From NCBI GenBank assembly GCA_025093555.1, contig JAIWNF010000041.1, positions 1 through 64,000 of the forward strand: 64,000 bases of DNA, in the 5' to 3' direction. This document shows positions 10,760 through 23,083 of the stretch, one piece after another. The stretch's first letter is position 1; every line of letters starts with the position of its first letter. This stretch comes from Circinella umbellata (taxonomy: Eukaryota; Mucoromycota; Mucoromycetes; Mucorales; Lichtheimiaceae). The position numbers and the translations under genes were made by a program. Under the pieces are notes generated by a model. That model had not been told where the DNA came from, ran no database searches, and saw nothing but the letters and a program-made list of their open reading frames with translations.

Positions 10760-13700
10760 TTATGCACATAAATCAGCTGGTTTTCCGCGAGAATATAAAT
10801 TGGCAGGGTCAGGATTACAATAAATATGTGCTGGAATATTAAGGTTATCAAGGTCTGCACAAGCTTTTTCAGTCCATTCAATTCGTTCAGATGGTGTAAA
10901 TGCATATTTACCAAGATTTGCCCAATAATATGCTTTAAGAAATCGAATTTCCTGTATAAAATGCATCTCATATATTCCATGGCGCAATACCTTATTAGAA
11001 AAATGAGGATAGAAGTAAAATATACATATATATAAGTATTCACAATTCTGTCACGTATCTTTCCCTTTTAAATATATATATCAACTGGCAAATGAACATT
11101 ACCAAATATCCTTCTACAGTACGACCTGTACTTATATAAGGTAGCGCTCGAGCGAGATATAAACATGGCTGAGTGAATTCCCAAAATTTTACTTGTTGAA
11201 ATGCATGATTGATCCGCGCTACACCAAGATTGAACTTATCATAGTTACGTGCGTCTCCCATAGAGACTAAGTCAACTTGTTCATACTCAATTAATCGATA
11301 AAGACCCATAGTAGCAAAGATCAAACCAAAGATCGGAAATATGTTCGCTATAGATAAGATAAATAATCCGGGATATTTATTAGTTATTATCATGACTGAA
11401 AATGTCAGTATATAATAAAGAAATAAAAAAATCTTACGGGTTACTGTAAGAGCAGGAAGACTGTTAACAAGGCTGCGAAGGTGGCGTCGTGCATATTCAT
11501 AATTTCTTGCTCGTGCATAATAGGATATCAAAGTACCATGGATAGCTATTTTATTATAATCTGCTGCCTGTTTAACGTGTGCTTCCAGCAAAGCAACAAA
11601 TGGATCACAATCTCGTAATCGATCCATTACAATTGCATTTCCAATATTGTATACACCAAGCCAAATTTCTGCTTCATAATCACCATTACTATGTGCAGTA
11701 TCCGCCATTTGTTTGAGTAATAACAGATCTTCTGGTGAACTATCCAACCGGCCTTCAAAGATACGCATTGTAATTACCAAGCCAACAGATCGATAAAATG
11801 CTTGACAGTCAGTAATAACACCGAGTGTTCGTACAGCTTGAATGGATTGATACAGTAAGTCACGAGCGTTATTGAATTTACCAGCTGCAAAACAAAGGAA
11901 GGCACATATTGTCAGAGTTCCCGGATCATTTTTTTCCTCCATATGCCGCAACGCCTTGGTGATATAAAATATACTATGTTCTTTTTGGTCATTGATCCAA
12001 CATAATAATGAGTTACGCGCTAAAAACAAAGTATAATTTGGCCCATCCTCATTGAGCCGTTCACATGCATTTAATCCAATTAAACACGTGTACACAAATG
12101 CACGGCCTTTTCCAGTATAAAAATAAATATTGGATAGCTGCGCCATGATTTCGACAACACGTTTCCATATAAGTTTCTTGCCAGGCTTTGAGTATTTATT
12201 CCATGCGCCCCATCGACGATGATGATATTGAGCAGCGCGATTTGTCCAGAATTTGTACATAAATTCCAGTTCGCTTCGTGGCCACGGCTCTCCCAAGGCG
12301 TCTAATGCCATAAACAGGTATCGCTCGCCTTCGTTCAATTTTGTACGCATCGTATAACACATACCGAGACGACGATAAATGTCACTGTAATGGACACGTC
12401 CAAATTGAATTGCGATACTGTCATTGTTATCCAATATCTCAACAATCTTTTTCAAGTTATCTGTTGCTTCGGGTAATAAGTAGGACTTGATGTTTAAATC
12501 AGCAAGCTGCTCCAAATAAAAAAGCTGTTTTCCAAGTGCGTCTGTTTCCATATAGTGTCGAACAACTTTGGTGAGCAGATCCGGATAGTTTTCACGTGTA
12601 AGTTGACTCTCATAATATTTGGCAAGCAGTTGATGAAGAATAATACGCGTTTCGTATGAGACCATATCATAAATTGCTTGGGGAATCGTAATATGAGAAA
12701 ATGTATATACAATAATTTCGGACTCTTGTAGGTTTGCAGTTTCTACGTGTTGGAGAAAGTGATAAACATCATACTTTTCGATGCTAGCTGCGATCTTATC
12801 CATATCATTCTCTTTAAAAATCGGATTATTTTGTTTTATCACTGCATCGATTTCATATAATGTAAAATATTGATCCAAACAGCTCGCAACCTAAAATGTA
12901 ATCTTTATTAGATAAAGACAAGATTCCTCGCATATTGGCAATCACGCTCTAGTAGCCAAAAGAAATTATAAGAAATGATTGATTAACTCACTGTTAAAAT
13001 TTCTTGAAAACTAGTGTCCAAACGATCAAATTGCATCTTGATAATCCGTTTATAATCAAAGTTACCAAGTAAATCAGCCAGATCAAATTCATTACTACTT
13101 GGAACAAGCTCTCCATCAACCACGGTAACATGTTGTAATTCTTTAAGAATAATTGCCATGTTTCTATTGAATAATAATAATAATAACCCCTGATGTAAGC
13201 GGCTTATTTTTAAAATAATTAAAGGTTGTTGTGAATATACTTACTTGACATATAAAGGATTTCCTGCTGTTCGTTTCTAATTTAAAGTCAAATATGTTCA
13301 TATAAATAATAAACAAGAGACTTGTCATTTTATGGATTATTCGAATTTTTTCTTAGAAATAATTTACCTGAACCACACGAACAATTTCCGGGCTTACACG
13401 TTTAACACCACTTTTGAAAGCTTGTAAAATAATTTCACCAATTTCATCTGAACCAAGACCATTTAATTGTATTTCTTCATGTGATCCAGATAAGCAGAAT
13501 TTGCTTATAAACGTAACATTGTAGTCACGAATTTGTCTTGTTGCCATAATAATCATCACACGTTGACACTGTTCATGTATTTGATGAAGTACGCGAATGG
13601 ATGCCGAATCCGCCCCTAAATGAATGGTATAATAAATTTAATGTTTATACACATGATATAATAGCCTTACTTTTGAATGGAATTATTATTCTTTCTACAA

Positions 13701-16700
13701 TTGAAAAGAAGAAGTGAAGGAACCCAACCTACATTGAACATCGTCGCATATAAGCACAAGGCCTACATGTTCTGAAACATATCGTACCATCCTTGTTATC
13801 ACTGAGGCTAGTAAAATATCTCTAGCACGACCATCGAGCTTAGCAGTATATCGATTTTCTGGTATATCACTCATGGATGCAAATGCTGCTTTGAATAGTG
13901 GTAATAAATTCTCTTGTTCGGCACATTTACGAAGACAGTGAGCTATTAAATCCGCCATTTCGTTATTTATTTCGGTATTATGTATACTTCCAGAAGCTGA
14001 GCGCGTGGCAGATGAATGTGAAGCCAATCTTCGTAACCATTCTCGATTGCTTATAATCGATAAAGAGGATGAAGAAGAGTTACGATCTCCAGGACTGGTA
14101 GGACTTTGTGCTGTTGGACCAGCAAGATGATTTCCAGAGGAAGTTGTATTCAGATAAGACATGCGACGTTTTACGTTGGCTGGAATCTTATCCGAGTCAA
14201 CGATTTCAAATAAAGAAAGCAATAGATTCCGTACCAAATAATACTTGGAGCTTTTTTCCACTAAATGATATAGTTTAATATTCCGTAACTGTTAATACAA
14301 TATACTTCATATTTGATGGGTTTATTTTTCTTCATAACGACTATTCTATGATTTCAGTTATTTACCTTCTGTCGAGGACGACCACCTACACCAAAAAAAA
14401 AAGATCATTTCATATTTTATAATGTTGGCTTATAATAACAATAACAAAAGTAATTGAAGATCCACAAAAAATAAACAAATCATATTTACATACCATGTTA
14501 TCACACCTTGTGAATTAATATTCTTGTTCAATGCATGGCAAAAATAACTTTTTCCAACACCGGATGGACCCGAGATAATGAGCACATGATGATTTTGTGC
14601 TTCATTCCAATCATCAATCATTTGTTTCGCACGAGCCAATTGCATCTTATATCCAATAAAGTCATGATCTTGTTGATAACTTTGTAATGATATTCGTTTG
14701 GGTTTATAACCACTTTGGCCAAATTTTTGGATCTCATAAATTTGAACTGGTTTGACCTTGCCTTTGACAAAATTTTCTCCCATGTCATCAAACTCACACA
14801 AGCCTCCTACTTGTTGCTTGGTTGCTGAATCACAAACAACATTCTTTTTGGCAAACGAAAATTTCAACAAACGTACCGCCAGAATAATAGTATCACCTGA
14901 AATACTTGGATCACGACGATAGGGATTGCCTTGAGGAAGTACAGCATTGAAAATAGTACCAGTGGAAAGCGCAATGGCAAAATCGGGTATCTCTAGTTGG
15001 CGATATATATCACGTAATTCGATGGCGGCCTTGGCAGCAAATACAGCTTCTCGTTCATGTGAAAGAGGTGGTAAACCAAAAACCGCTAATAGTGTTGCAC
15101 CTAATAAGATTATCTCTGTTAGTAACAATTCTTATCAACAAATAAAAAAAACCATTCTTTCTTGTTTGTTATCATGATGTTTTTTTACCTTTATCATCAA
15201 CAGCAAATTGTTGAAGCATGCCTTCATATTTCACCAAAAGTTGCATTGCATGTACCGTTGCTTTTTGTGCAATTTCCAATCCTTCCTGACGAGCAACGTT
15301 AAGTTTACCCAAGCTAACAAACATAATAGTGACGTCTCGAAAATGAGCAGGAAAATTTCCATCTGGACTGTTCTGCAGTCGATAAAGTGCACTACGATTT
15401 ACATATTTAAAATAATTGGGGTTGGATTCGTTTGATAATTCAAAGTAGTTGATATTGCGTATTTTTGGCACTAGTGGTGCTAAGTTTAACTTTGATCCTT
15501 GTTTTTGTATTTCAGGTCTAGTTGTAAGAAAACTTGCGTTTGGTGTCGATCCACTACTGATGGATGGATGATGGTGATAATGATGAGGATGATGATGATG
15601 AACGCGATTATGTTGTATAAGAGGTCCTCTACTGTTATTGCTACCCTTTCGTCCATGTTCTTCTGGGTCTCTTGATTTAACAATATAAAATTCTTTTCTT
15701 TTTTCATATGTCACATCTAGTGGTTGGATCAAAATGAGTGAGTAAATTTCTGGTGTAATACTCATCTCGCCTGCTTTAGCTACCGAAAGAGCATCTTCTA
15801 ATAATTCGACTGCAGGTCCCGATATAGCATATTCAAGACGCCCACTGTATTCTGTAAAATATAAATCCACATTATCCATATAATCTGTGCTCATTTTTGA
15901 TATTCGTTTACTTCTGCGATTGTTGTTACTACCAATCATTCCTCCATTAATATTGGCTGATGAACGATCTGACGGTCGATATTCAAGATTCGTTTCGCCG
16001 ATAACAACATTGGTCACATCGCCACAAGATACACCAATATGAAGTTCTAGATCGATCGCATTTTTATTGTTATTTGAAGACTCGCTAGAAACGCTTGCTC
16101 GTCGTGCATAAATCTTATCGCGATGGTTTTTACGTCGTAGAAAAGGTATACATCTCCAACAGTCAAATGCCATTGAATATTCGTCTGGGTATTCTGGAAA
16201 TTCATCTATCGAATCAGGACCTACAGGCCGTGTACCTGTTGTCGAAGAGGAAGGCCGTCTACTTTGTGATTGACGATCTTCATTACTGGATGAGCTTTGC
16301 CCATCAAATAGAAAGAAACGTTGCATTTTTACACCAGTTGTTTGATGCCGATCAATCTCGCCTGATGCTGTTCTATGTTTAGTTCGTTCTTCTGCTGTAA
16401 GATAGACTCGATAATGAGATAAGCGAGCTAATAGTTGTTGTCCACATTCTACTGCACGTCGTACAAGAACACGTCGTTGTCGTTCAGATGTTTCTGGACC
16501 ACTAGTACCAAAATTTCCATCTAATTCAGAATCAGCTTCACTCGTCGATACACCTGGCTCTTGTAAATTTTGTTGAAAAGTTACTAATACTGCATCACCA
16601 AGAAACTTAATGCAAAGAAAATAGAATATGTGAATAAGAGAGAGCAAGCTATTTGATTAGCATTTTTTTTATAAGCAGGAATCAATTATTTTTTTATACC

Positions 16701-16995
16701 TTTACAACGTCACCACCAAAAAATTCAATAATTTGAATACACTAAAAAGAAGTAGCAAAAAGAATAAGAAAAAAAGGCAGGTTAGATACAAAGCATTGGT
16801 GCAGGACAAAATAATAATTTATAAAGGTGTATATAAATATTATATGCAGTATGAGGCGTTAAAAAAAGGAATTTATTCATGCATACTTCACCCATATATG
16901 CTCCGATTTCTAATGCAATGGCTTCGGCACCTGATTCACCTTTTTCGGTGGCCAGGGTCGTCAACTATAGAATAAGATAGATATTATGAATATAA

Positions 16996-17031
<36 letters not shown>

Positions 17032-17547
17032 AAACAATTTAAAAAATTAAAGAAAGTCTATGAGTGTGTGTGTGTGTGTGTGTGTGTGTGCCGGAATGAA
17101 TACCGGGTTGTCTACCGCTAAGGAAAAAGTAACATAGAAGAAGTTAACAAATAGTTCAATCTTATACCTGGCTAAAACCTATAAGGAGGGGATGGAAAGA
17201 AAAAAAAAAGAGAGAAAAAAAGAACAATGAGATCAGTAATCTTTTGAAAAAAAAGCATAGTTTAGATAGGTCTTTCATTAAATTAATCGTTTTATACTAT
17301 ATTATATATATTATATATATATATATATTTACCAACAACATCCACCATAAGAACAACACCAAATTGAGTGTGACTATAGGGTATATCTAAGCGATCATGA
17401 AGAGCATGTAACGATCGCACATACTATTTTATAATAAAATAATATAAAATAAACTAATTGGTTAATGTTTCTTTATTTAATCGCAGTAGTAATAAAAATA
17501 AAATGAAATAAACTTGCTTTTGCAATATATGGAGCAATGTTAAACAT
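10760..17547 (-). CDS. Soluble adenylyl cyclase-like protein (ADCY10-type: C1, C2, P-loop NTPase, helical repeats)
   Basis: Fourteen exons plus one in-frame 42-nt intron give 1750 codons with every phase consistent. Exons run 17547-17518, 17423-17333, 17178-17168, 16964-16887, 16741-16700, 16605-15189, 15100-14494, 14385-14366, 14260-13733, 13615-13368, 13276-13245, 13163-12992, 12890-11103 (minus 11437-11396) and 10990-10760. The C1 domain has the metal Asp in MVDVVGFS (residue 38) and the pair VVKFLGDA (Lys84, Asp88), as in mammalian sAC. C1 is expanded by about 200 low-complexity residues. C2 has VDDKG (about 553-557). A P-loop GPSGVGKS lies at 734-741 and a Walker-B-like LVLICDDVQW ends near 942. 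The C-terminal 650 residues are helical, TPR-like. Known role of the family: ATP to cAMP, classically bicarbonate- and calcium-responsive, in cytosol. The start MFNIAPYIAK depends on a GC donor. Activity is inferred. Confidence 0.9.
16994..17090. repeat. Microsatellites (AAAG)n and (GT)n in a cyclase intron
   Basis: About nine AAAG units (16994-17032) and fourteen GT units (17063-17090) lie in the intron between the 11-nt microexon and the next exon of the cyclase gene. They are likely length-polymorphic and lie within about 80 nt of the microexon donor. Confidence 0.9.
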
Positions 17548-17995
17548 GGCAAATGTTTGCCCAAAGAGGGATTGGAAAGATTTACGTTTATTTTTATATT
17601 CTTTTTTTTTACGTTTCTTTCCAAACTATTCTTTTTTTTTCGTATTTTTTTTTTGTTGGGAAAGCTTTTTTTTTTCCCTTCTTTGTGCGTTACACGAATA
17701 GGATCAAAGAGTTAAAAAAATGTGTTGTAACTTTATAACGCATTTTCCCTTTGATGACGCACCCCAGTTTATTAAAACGCGGGGGTGGCACCATCATGAT
17801 CCATTAAATGGTTCAATCCCTTCCTTTCCTATTCCTCTTCTCTCATCCAATCAGTCCAATTCCCTCAAATTTCTAGTATTATCCTTATCCCTTTTTTCAT
17901 AACCATTTTTATCCATTAAAAATACGTTAGTTAGTCAATATCATCATTATCACCCCATTAATCCAAGGGTAAAATTGTTGTTGAAGCTTTTTTTT
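17548..17995. other. Region between cyclase start and Tim17-family stop
   Basis: Contains the cyclase 5' flank with long T runs at 17606-17680, then mixed sequence to the stop codon of the Tim17-family gene. No open frame here has coding character. The cyclase promoter should lie here but no specific element can be named. Confidence 0.4.
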
Positions 17996-18207
17996 TTATA
18001 ATTGTTTATTGGTATCAAGTCGAGATTTAATCCATGCCAAATAAGTAGGCGAATTCCCAGAAATATACCGATGGATATCCGATAATCCTCCCGTTACTAA
18101 GCCAAATGCTGCTCCAAACATTATCGAATATCTTACACTTCCTCGTGATAATTTTGCTAATTACGTAAATGACAATAATCAATTTCAATTTCAAAAGGAG
18201 AATATGA

Positions 18208-18252
<45 letters not shown>

Positions 18253-18827
18253 CATATAATTAAAAGAAACTTACTAAAAGCAGAAAAGACAGCACCAGAA
18301 ACAACACCTGCTGCTACAGAATTCGCTACATCCGTTTCACCACGTACATGATCCAATCCACCTTCAACAGCACCATACATCAAACATAATCCACCTGTTC
18401 GTACAGCATATCGGGCACCTCGCTTAATTCCACCTAAAGCCATTCGATAATTCTTTGTTTTGTGATAAAAATACCATCCTTGAACTGTTGTAGGTAAACG
18501 ATGTGCATTCTCGGCAAGATATTGAAGGCCTGCATGTCGACCTCCAATAAAAGATCCAATACTGAACCCCCAAAAACTACCAACACCTGCCATGAGTAAC
18601 AATCGTTGATGAAAATCAAGACTGGCTCGACCTGTCAAACTACTATTTTTGTTCATTGTATCATTTTTATTGAGATAATCGTTATCATTGGTGATAAAAT
18701 TAGGAGGTACTGTAGTCCAATTAACACCATCGGAGAGTGTATATTGTGGTGGTGTAAGAGCATTAACAGGCTGTGAAGTAGCTGTTGTTGTTGTCGATGG
18801 TAATGTCGTTGATTCTTGTTCTTTCAT
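17996..18827 (-). CDS. Tim17/Tim22/Tim23/Pmp24-family membrane protein
   Basis: Two exons, 18827-18275 and 18156-17996, join in phase to give 237 residues. The first 75 residues are Thr/Asn/Ser-rich and probably disordered. The rest shows the family's repeated Gly-rich membrane segments: GVGSFWGFSIGSFIGGRHAG (about 90-110), GGIKRGARYAVRTGGLCLMY (about 140-160), NSVAAGVVSGAVFSA (about 172-186) and SIMFGAAFGLVTGGL (about 195-210). The family works in mitochondrial inner membrane import or complex I assembly. The pattern recalls TIMMDC1-like members rather than core Tim17 or Tim23, but that subfamily call is inference. The start MKEQES is chosen over an upstream in-frame ATG at 18899 because the extra residues are untypical. 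The intron carries (AC)n and (AT)n runs. Confidence 0.85.
18208..18252. repeat. (CA)n(TA)n microsatellite in an intron
   Basis: About 15 CA units run directly into TA units inside the single intron of the Tim17-family gene. Confidence 0.9.
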
Positions 18828-18960
18828 GTTTTTTAGAAACTCTAATTCTTTTTTTGAAATAGAAAAAAAAAAGTCTCGAGTGTTTGGCAACACAAACACA
18901 CACTCTTCCCTTTCTCCGCACTTTTTTTTTTTTTTTTTTTTGCTGTTATTATTGTTATAA

Positions 18961-21120
18961 AATCAATTGACGTGACCAAACGAAAAAGAAGTGGTTCAAA
19001 CAAGGACAGTACTAGACAACAATAAATAAATCCTATAAAGATGAAAGCTTAAATTGACACTAGCAGTAAAATTGTTAGATGTGATGACCAGTGGACATAT
19101 TCAATTGATTTTAGAACTTCATCTGATGGCCAAGTATGTAGTGAAGGGTTTTATAATGCTCAGGGTTATCAACAACGTGTTATTAATATGTACCAGCAAG
19201 GAGTAACGAATAATACTAATAACGCTGAAAACATTATCCCAACATCTTGTTGATGGAGCCAAAGAGTGTCAAAAAAAAGACGAGTGAATTATACATCTTA
19301 AACCATTTTCGAAAACACTAAGAATCATTCTTTTGCTTCGCTTGAACCTTTGTCAAAACTCGACTGTCTTTCTATCTTGGCATGATAAAATTCTTCTAAA
19401 TAAAAAGAGCCTTGGGGACATGGCAGCACTAGGGACTGTGATTTTGACCACCTGTAACTCAAGGATTTTGAGAACCTGGGACATATTGGACGCGATATTA
19501 AATATTTAAAAATAGATGACTGTTACATAGAGACATTACTTGCAAAATCATTTTTTAATTGGTATCTATTGGTAATCTTTCTTCTTCGTTAATAGTAAAA
19601 GTAATATATAAAACACTTTAAATATCCAGTTGTGATGTTTATTCTATAATACACAACAATATTATTTTCTAGCTATATTGCTATCTAAGCTTTTCATCGT
19701 AAAACACTTATGGGTTTACAGAAAAGCGTCCTGTAATGTTTTAGAACTAACAAAATACGTATATATTTCTTGACTAACTGCGTATTTCTTGATGAATCAC
19801 GATACCATATAAATATAAAGGGTACAAAAGTTTGGTCAACAGTGGGTACTCCTGCTGTTGTAACTGCACCAAGCACAAGAGCAAAAACTAGCACGGTATT
19901 AGGATCATTGTCTGCGTTAACTTTTAATCAAAGTTAGTGTGAGAATACCTCATTCTAATAAGAAGAGAATGAGAATGTCTTTATTTAATAAATTATTACG
20001 TATAGAAATCTTTTTTATGTATAACAATAAAATGATGATATAAATCTTATTCTTGTCGGAAGAGAAAAAGAGAACTTATATCGAGTGATTTGTAGTGCAA
20101 CTTATCAGAACCAAGAATAACAACAACGAAAAACTAGAAATTCATTCCCACTTTTTTTAAGAAATATGTAAATCATAGCTGATTCATCTTTATTGTCAAT
20201 AGTTGTATGAATGTGTCATGAGTATATAATGCTTGTGTTTTCAACTGGCACGGCACAGACTTTTGTACAGTACTACTATTAAACGTTTCATGGTCTCTGA
20301 ACCTGCGTGAGGAAGATGGTATTTTATTATACAAATATTATAATAAGTATCAACTATCAGTAATCAGTAATCATCACTTTTAAAAGAATATATCGAAGTC
20401 AAAGCGATACAAATATAGATTTTTTTTATGAATAAAGTAAGCTGCAGCGTACTACGCTTCTTTTTGTTTATCATTTGTAAGAGTTTGTTCAAGTGCACAA
20501 GGATTTCCATGAAGTTGAAAATAATCCAGCATAAACATAAAATTACACCTCACGCACAGTGAATAACAACTCGGCTGCGAATCATTAGGAAAAGTGCATC
20601 CGAGACATAATTATTATATGTAGCTTTGAATTTAAAATATTAGAAGCAAGTCGATTGTGATGACTCTTTGCTTCATAAAGTGCTATTTTCCCAATTCAAT
20701 TAGACTAAACTTTATTAAGAATATAACATAAAAGTTCGCAGCCAAAACACTTCTTTTGCATTCTTTGATACGTACGATATGCAATAGCCTAATAATGATA
20801 TAAATATCCTTCACAGATTCTAAAAGGTATTTGCTTGTCAGTGCATGATGATGATTATATTAGGAATATGCAAAAACATGTTATTAAAAATATACAAAAA
20901 AAATAGGACGAAAGTTATTGGTATAATAATGGGATGATGGTATATATAGGAAGATGAATAAAACAGACTAGCCTGAATTGATAGACTTAGAGCTACTTGC
21001 TTCTGAAGACGTTTTCTGTCCTGAGTAGTGATGTGTTTTACAACATACTAATCGTGGATTGTTTTTCTTTCTTTCTTCCTATTAAATACAAAGCATTTTT
21101 GAGCACTTGATGCCATGAGA
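18961..21120. other. Gene-poor AT-rich region with one coding-like relic
   Basis: A stretch at 19045-19252 (plus) translates to a plausible peptide (IVRCDDQWTYSIDFRTSSDG, then VCSEGFYNAQGYQQRV and NMYQQGV) ending at TGA, with no start or splice context. A second stretch at 19740-19905 (minus) reads LVFALVLGAVTTAGVPTVDQ, a signal-peptide- or membrane-like run, also without context. Neither is recognised. No RNA gene seen. Confidence 0.3.
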
Positions 21121-21227
21121 TGCTATAGATATTACAATAGACCCCCGTTTTTTTCACTCCCGCCAATTTGAAAATCCCTGGTTCCCCTACTTTTTTGAAG
21201 GAAGTGTCGCCTTGAAAAGCCGGGGCT

Positions 21228-22880
21228 CTAATGTATATGTGAGTAATTAATTATTTTTGAGTGGTAAAGAAAAAAGAAAGCTTTAGCTAGACTTACATGC
21301 ACTTTGAAAAAGATTTCTGTGTTTGCAGAAGAACCAGCGAAATCGTGTTTGCTTCGTCGCAAGTAAAAAACAGCAATAGGCTCATTCGGTATATTGCTTG
21401 ATATACGAGATCCATCACGAAAACAGTGCACGTAAAGCCTATTTTTAATCACGTGACCAACAAGCATTGTTATCGTAAGCTTCTATTCAAATTATTTACT
21501 TCATCCTGCTACTACAATATCTTCTCCATCTAACCATCCTTGATCATTTGTCAATAGATGATTTTGGTTCGGTGCCGAGCTTTTAACTAGTCAGGCACTG
21601 ACACTGTTAAACGTTTACAGGTGATTTGATTTCCACCATAACCAACCCTTCTTCGGGAAGGTCCTCACCGTACTCAAAAAATTGACAATTCAGAGAATTG
21701 AATATTCTTCTCTGACTGGCAGCACCATGGACCTTACCATCGGTTCTACAAGTAAATTATTGAATCTATTAAAATTACACAGAAGTTATAACTAATTCAC
21801 AAAAAAGAAAATCTTAATGCTGCCCTCCTCTGTTATGGGTTATTTAACAGACTCGTTTTAACAACATACCCGATTTATATCAGCATTTTAAATATCTGAT
21901 ATATTTTTGACTCAAAAATTATTATACAGCCTTGAGCACTGCTGCTAGCAGACGCGAAGCGTCCTATGGAGCGTCAGGAGGGAGGACTCCTTGCGACGCG
22001 AACTGTTAAATGGTTTGGAGCGAAGCAAAGAAGGGTGGCTAATTATATGTAAAATGTCAGATACCCTATAAAAAATATACCACATGGAAACATATGCACT
22101 AATCGAATAATATACATACCCTCTTCTTGATAACATCGCATTTTTTTTTAAAAATGGTAATATGATAGGGACTACGACTTTCATTGTGAATGAACTCACA
22201 CGTTTGACAACTTTGTTTGATGTATTGGGAGCATACTGAGAGACTCTGTTAAAGATATATGATGTACGTATCAAAATTAATAAGTCTTGATAATAATGTT
22301 GATAGATATTATAAAATCAAAAGTCCTAGTGTTACTCACAAGTTTCGTAATGACTCCTTGATCAAACTGTTGTCATCACCATCTGGAAATGTCTTGATTA
22401 TTTTGTCAACCTGGGAAATTTTTTTTGAGCGGCCTGTATATACGGTTATCAATCTATTAGTAATAACTATTACTTTTTTGAATTGAGTAGTGAGTATTTT
22501 TACCTTTGTAAATGAAATAACAGCTTCCTCAGTGTCAGCAGGCAAACCATCAATTGGGTATCGGTCTCGACACTCCTTCACCATCATTTCCCAGCTACCA
22601 GATTTGAATCCATATTCAAGATCTGAGCTATTCGAAAATTCATTCCATCGACCAAAATTATACAATTCAATGACCTACAATGGTGAATTCGAAACGTAAA
22701 CCAAAAGTATTGTTAGCTTCCTTCGTAGCTACATAAGTCAAGGATAATTTTAGTTAAAGAATAGACACTTACAGCTCTTCATGGATCGACATCAGCTGTC
22801 CTGCTTTTGCTTTTTGTATTGATTGGGCGCGGTATTCAATAAATACTTTGGTAACTTCAACATCACAAACTTTCTACAAC
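21228..22880 (-). pseudogene. Decayed multi-exon gene of unknown function
   Basis: Reading down from 22880: one exon encodes KVCDVEVTKVFIEYRAQSIQ...SIHEEL and ends at GTAAGT (near 22774). The next, after CATTGTAG near 22677, encodes VIELYNFGRWNEFSN...WEMMVKECRDRYPIDGLPAD and ends at GTAAAA near 22503. Then VITNRLITVYTGRSKK...DKIIKTFPDGDDNS runs to a stop near 22336. Further down, HGAASQRRIFNSLNCQFFEY...EEGLVMVEIKSPVNV (near 21730-21610) and VGHVIKNRLYVHCFRDGSRI (near 21460) look coding but are separated by stops. A GC-rich repeat (21948-22043) is inserted between these parts. Splice-like junctions and codon flow suggest a once-real gene. No family recognised. Confidence 0.35.
21948..22043. 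repeat. GC-rich structured repeat, copy 1
   Basis: A GC island in AT-rich DNA. It begins with a GACGC-GAA-GCGTC hairpin, continues with GGAGCGTCAGGAGGGAGG and TTGCGACGCGAACTGTTAAA, then GGAGCGAAGC, and ends GGGTGGCTA. The same order of GCGAAGC, TTAAATG, AGCGAAGC and GGGyGGCTA words occurs in copy 2 about 1 kb away. Confidence 0.6.
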
Positions 22881-22979
22881 AATAGCTTTTACACAAAAAA
22901 AGGGATATTATTAGCTTAAATAACTTTTACTAATACACAAAAAAGAAAATAGGTCCGAGTATTTATACCTGAACATACC

Positions 22980-23083
22980 TGCAACCAGGCGCGAAGCGGC
23001 TTTTGTGATTCAACAGGGAATATCTTGGGACGACGACCATTAAATGACCCAAGCGAAGCGAGACAGGGCGGCTAGTATATATA
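22980..23083. repeat. GC-rich structured repeat, copy 2
   Basis: Opens GCAACCAGGCGCGAAGCGGC, has a CTTGGG...CCCAAG stem around ACCATTAAATGA, then AAGCGAAGCGAGACAGGGCG followed by GCTAG. It shares word order with copy 1 but with many substitutions, so the two are old relatives or independently inserted family members. Confidence 0.6.

Noticed and set aside
21130..21230. Possible TIR element (GACCCCCG...CCGGGGCTC)
   Set aside because: The inverted match is only about 8 bp with mismatches and the interior is 80 bp; not enough to separate from chance or from a decayed mariner end.
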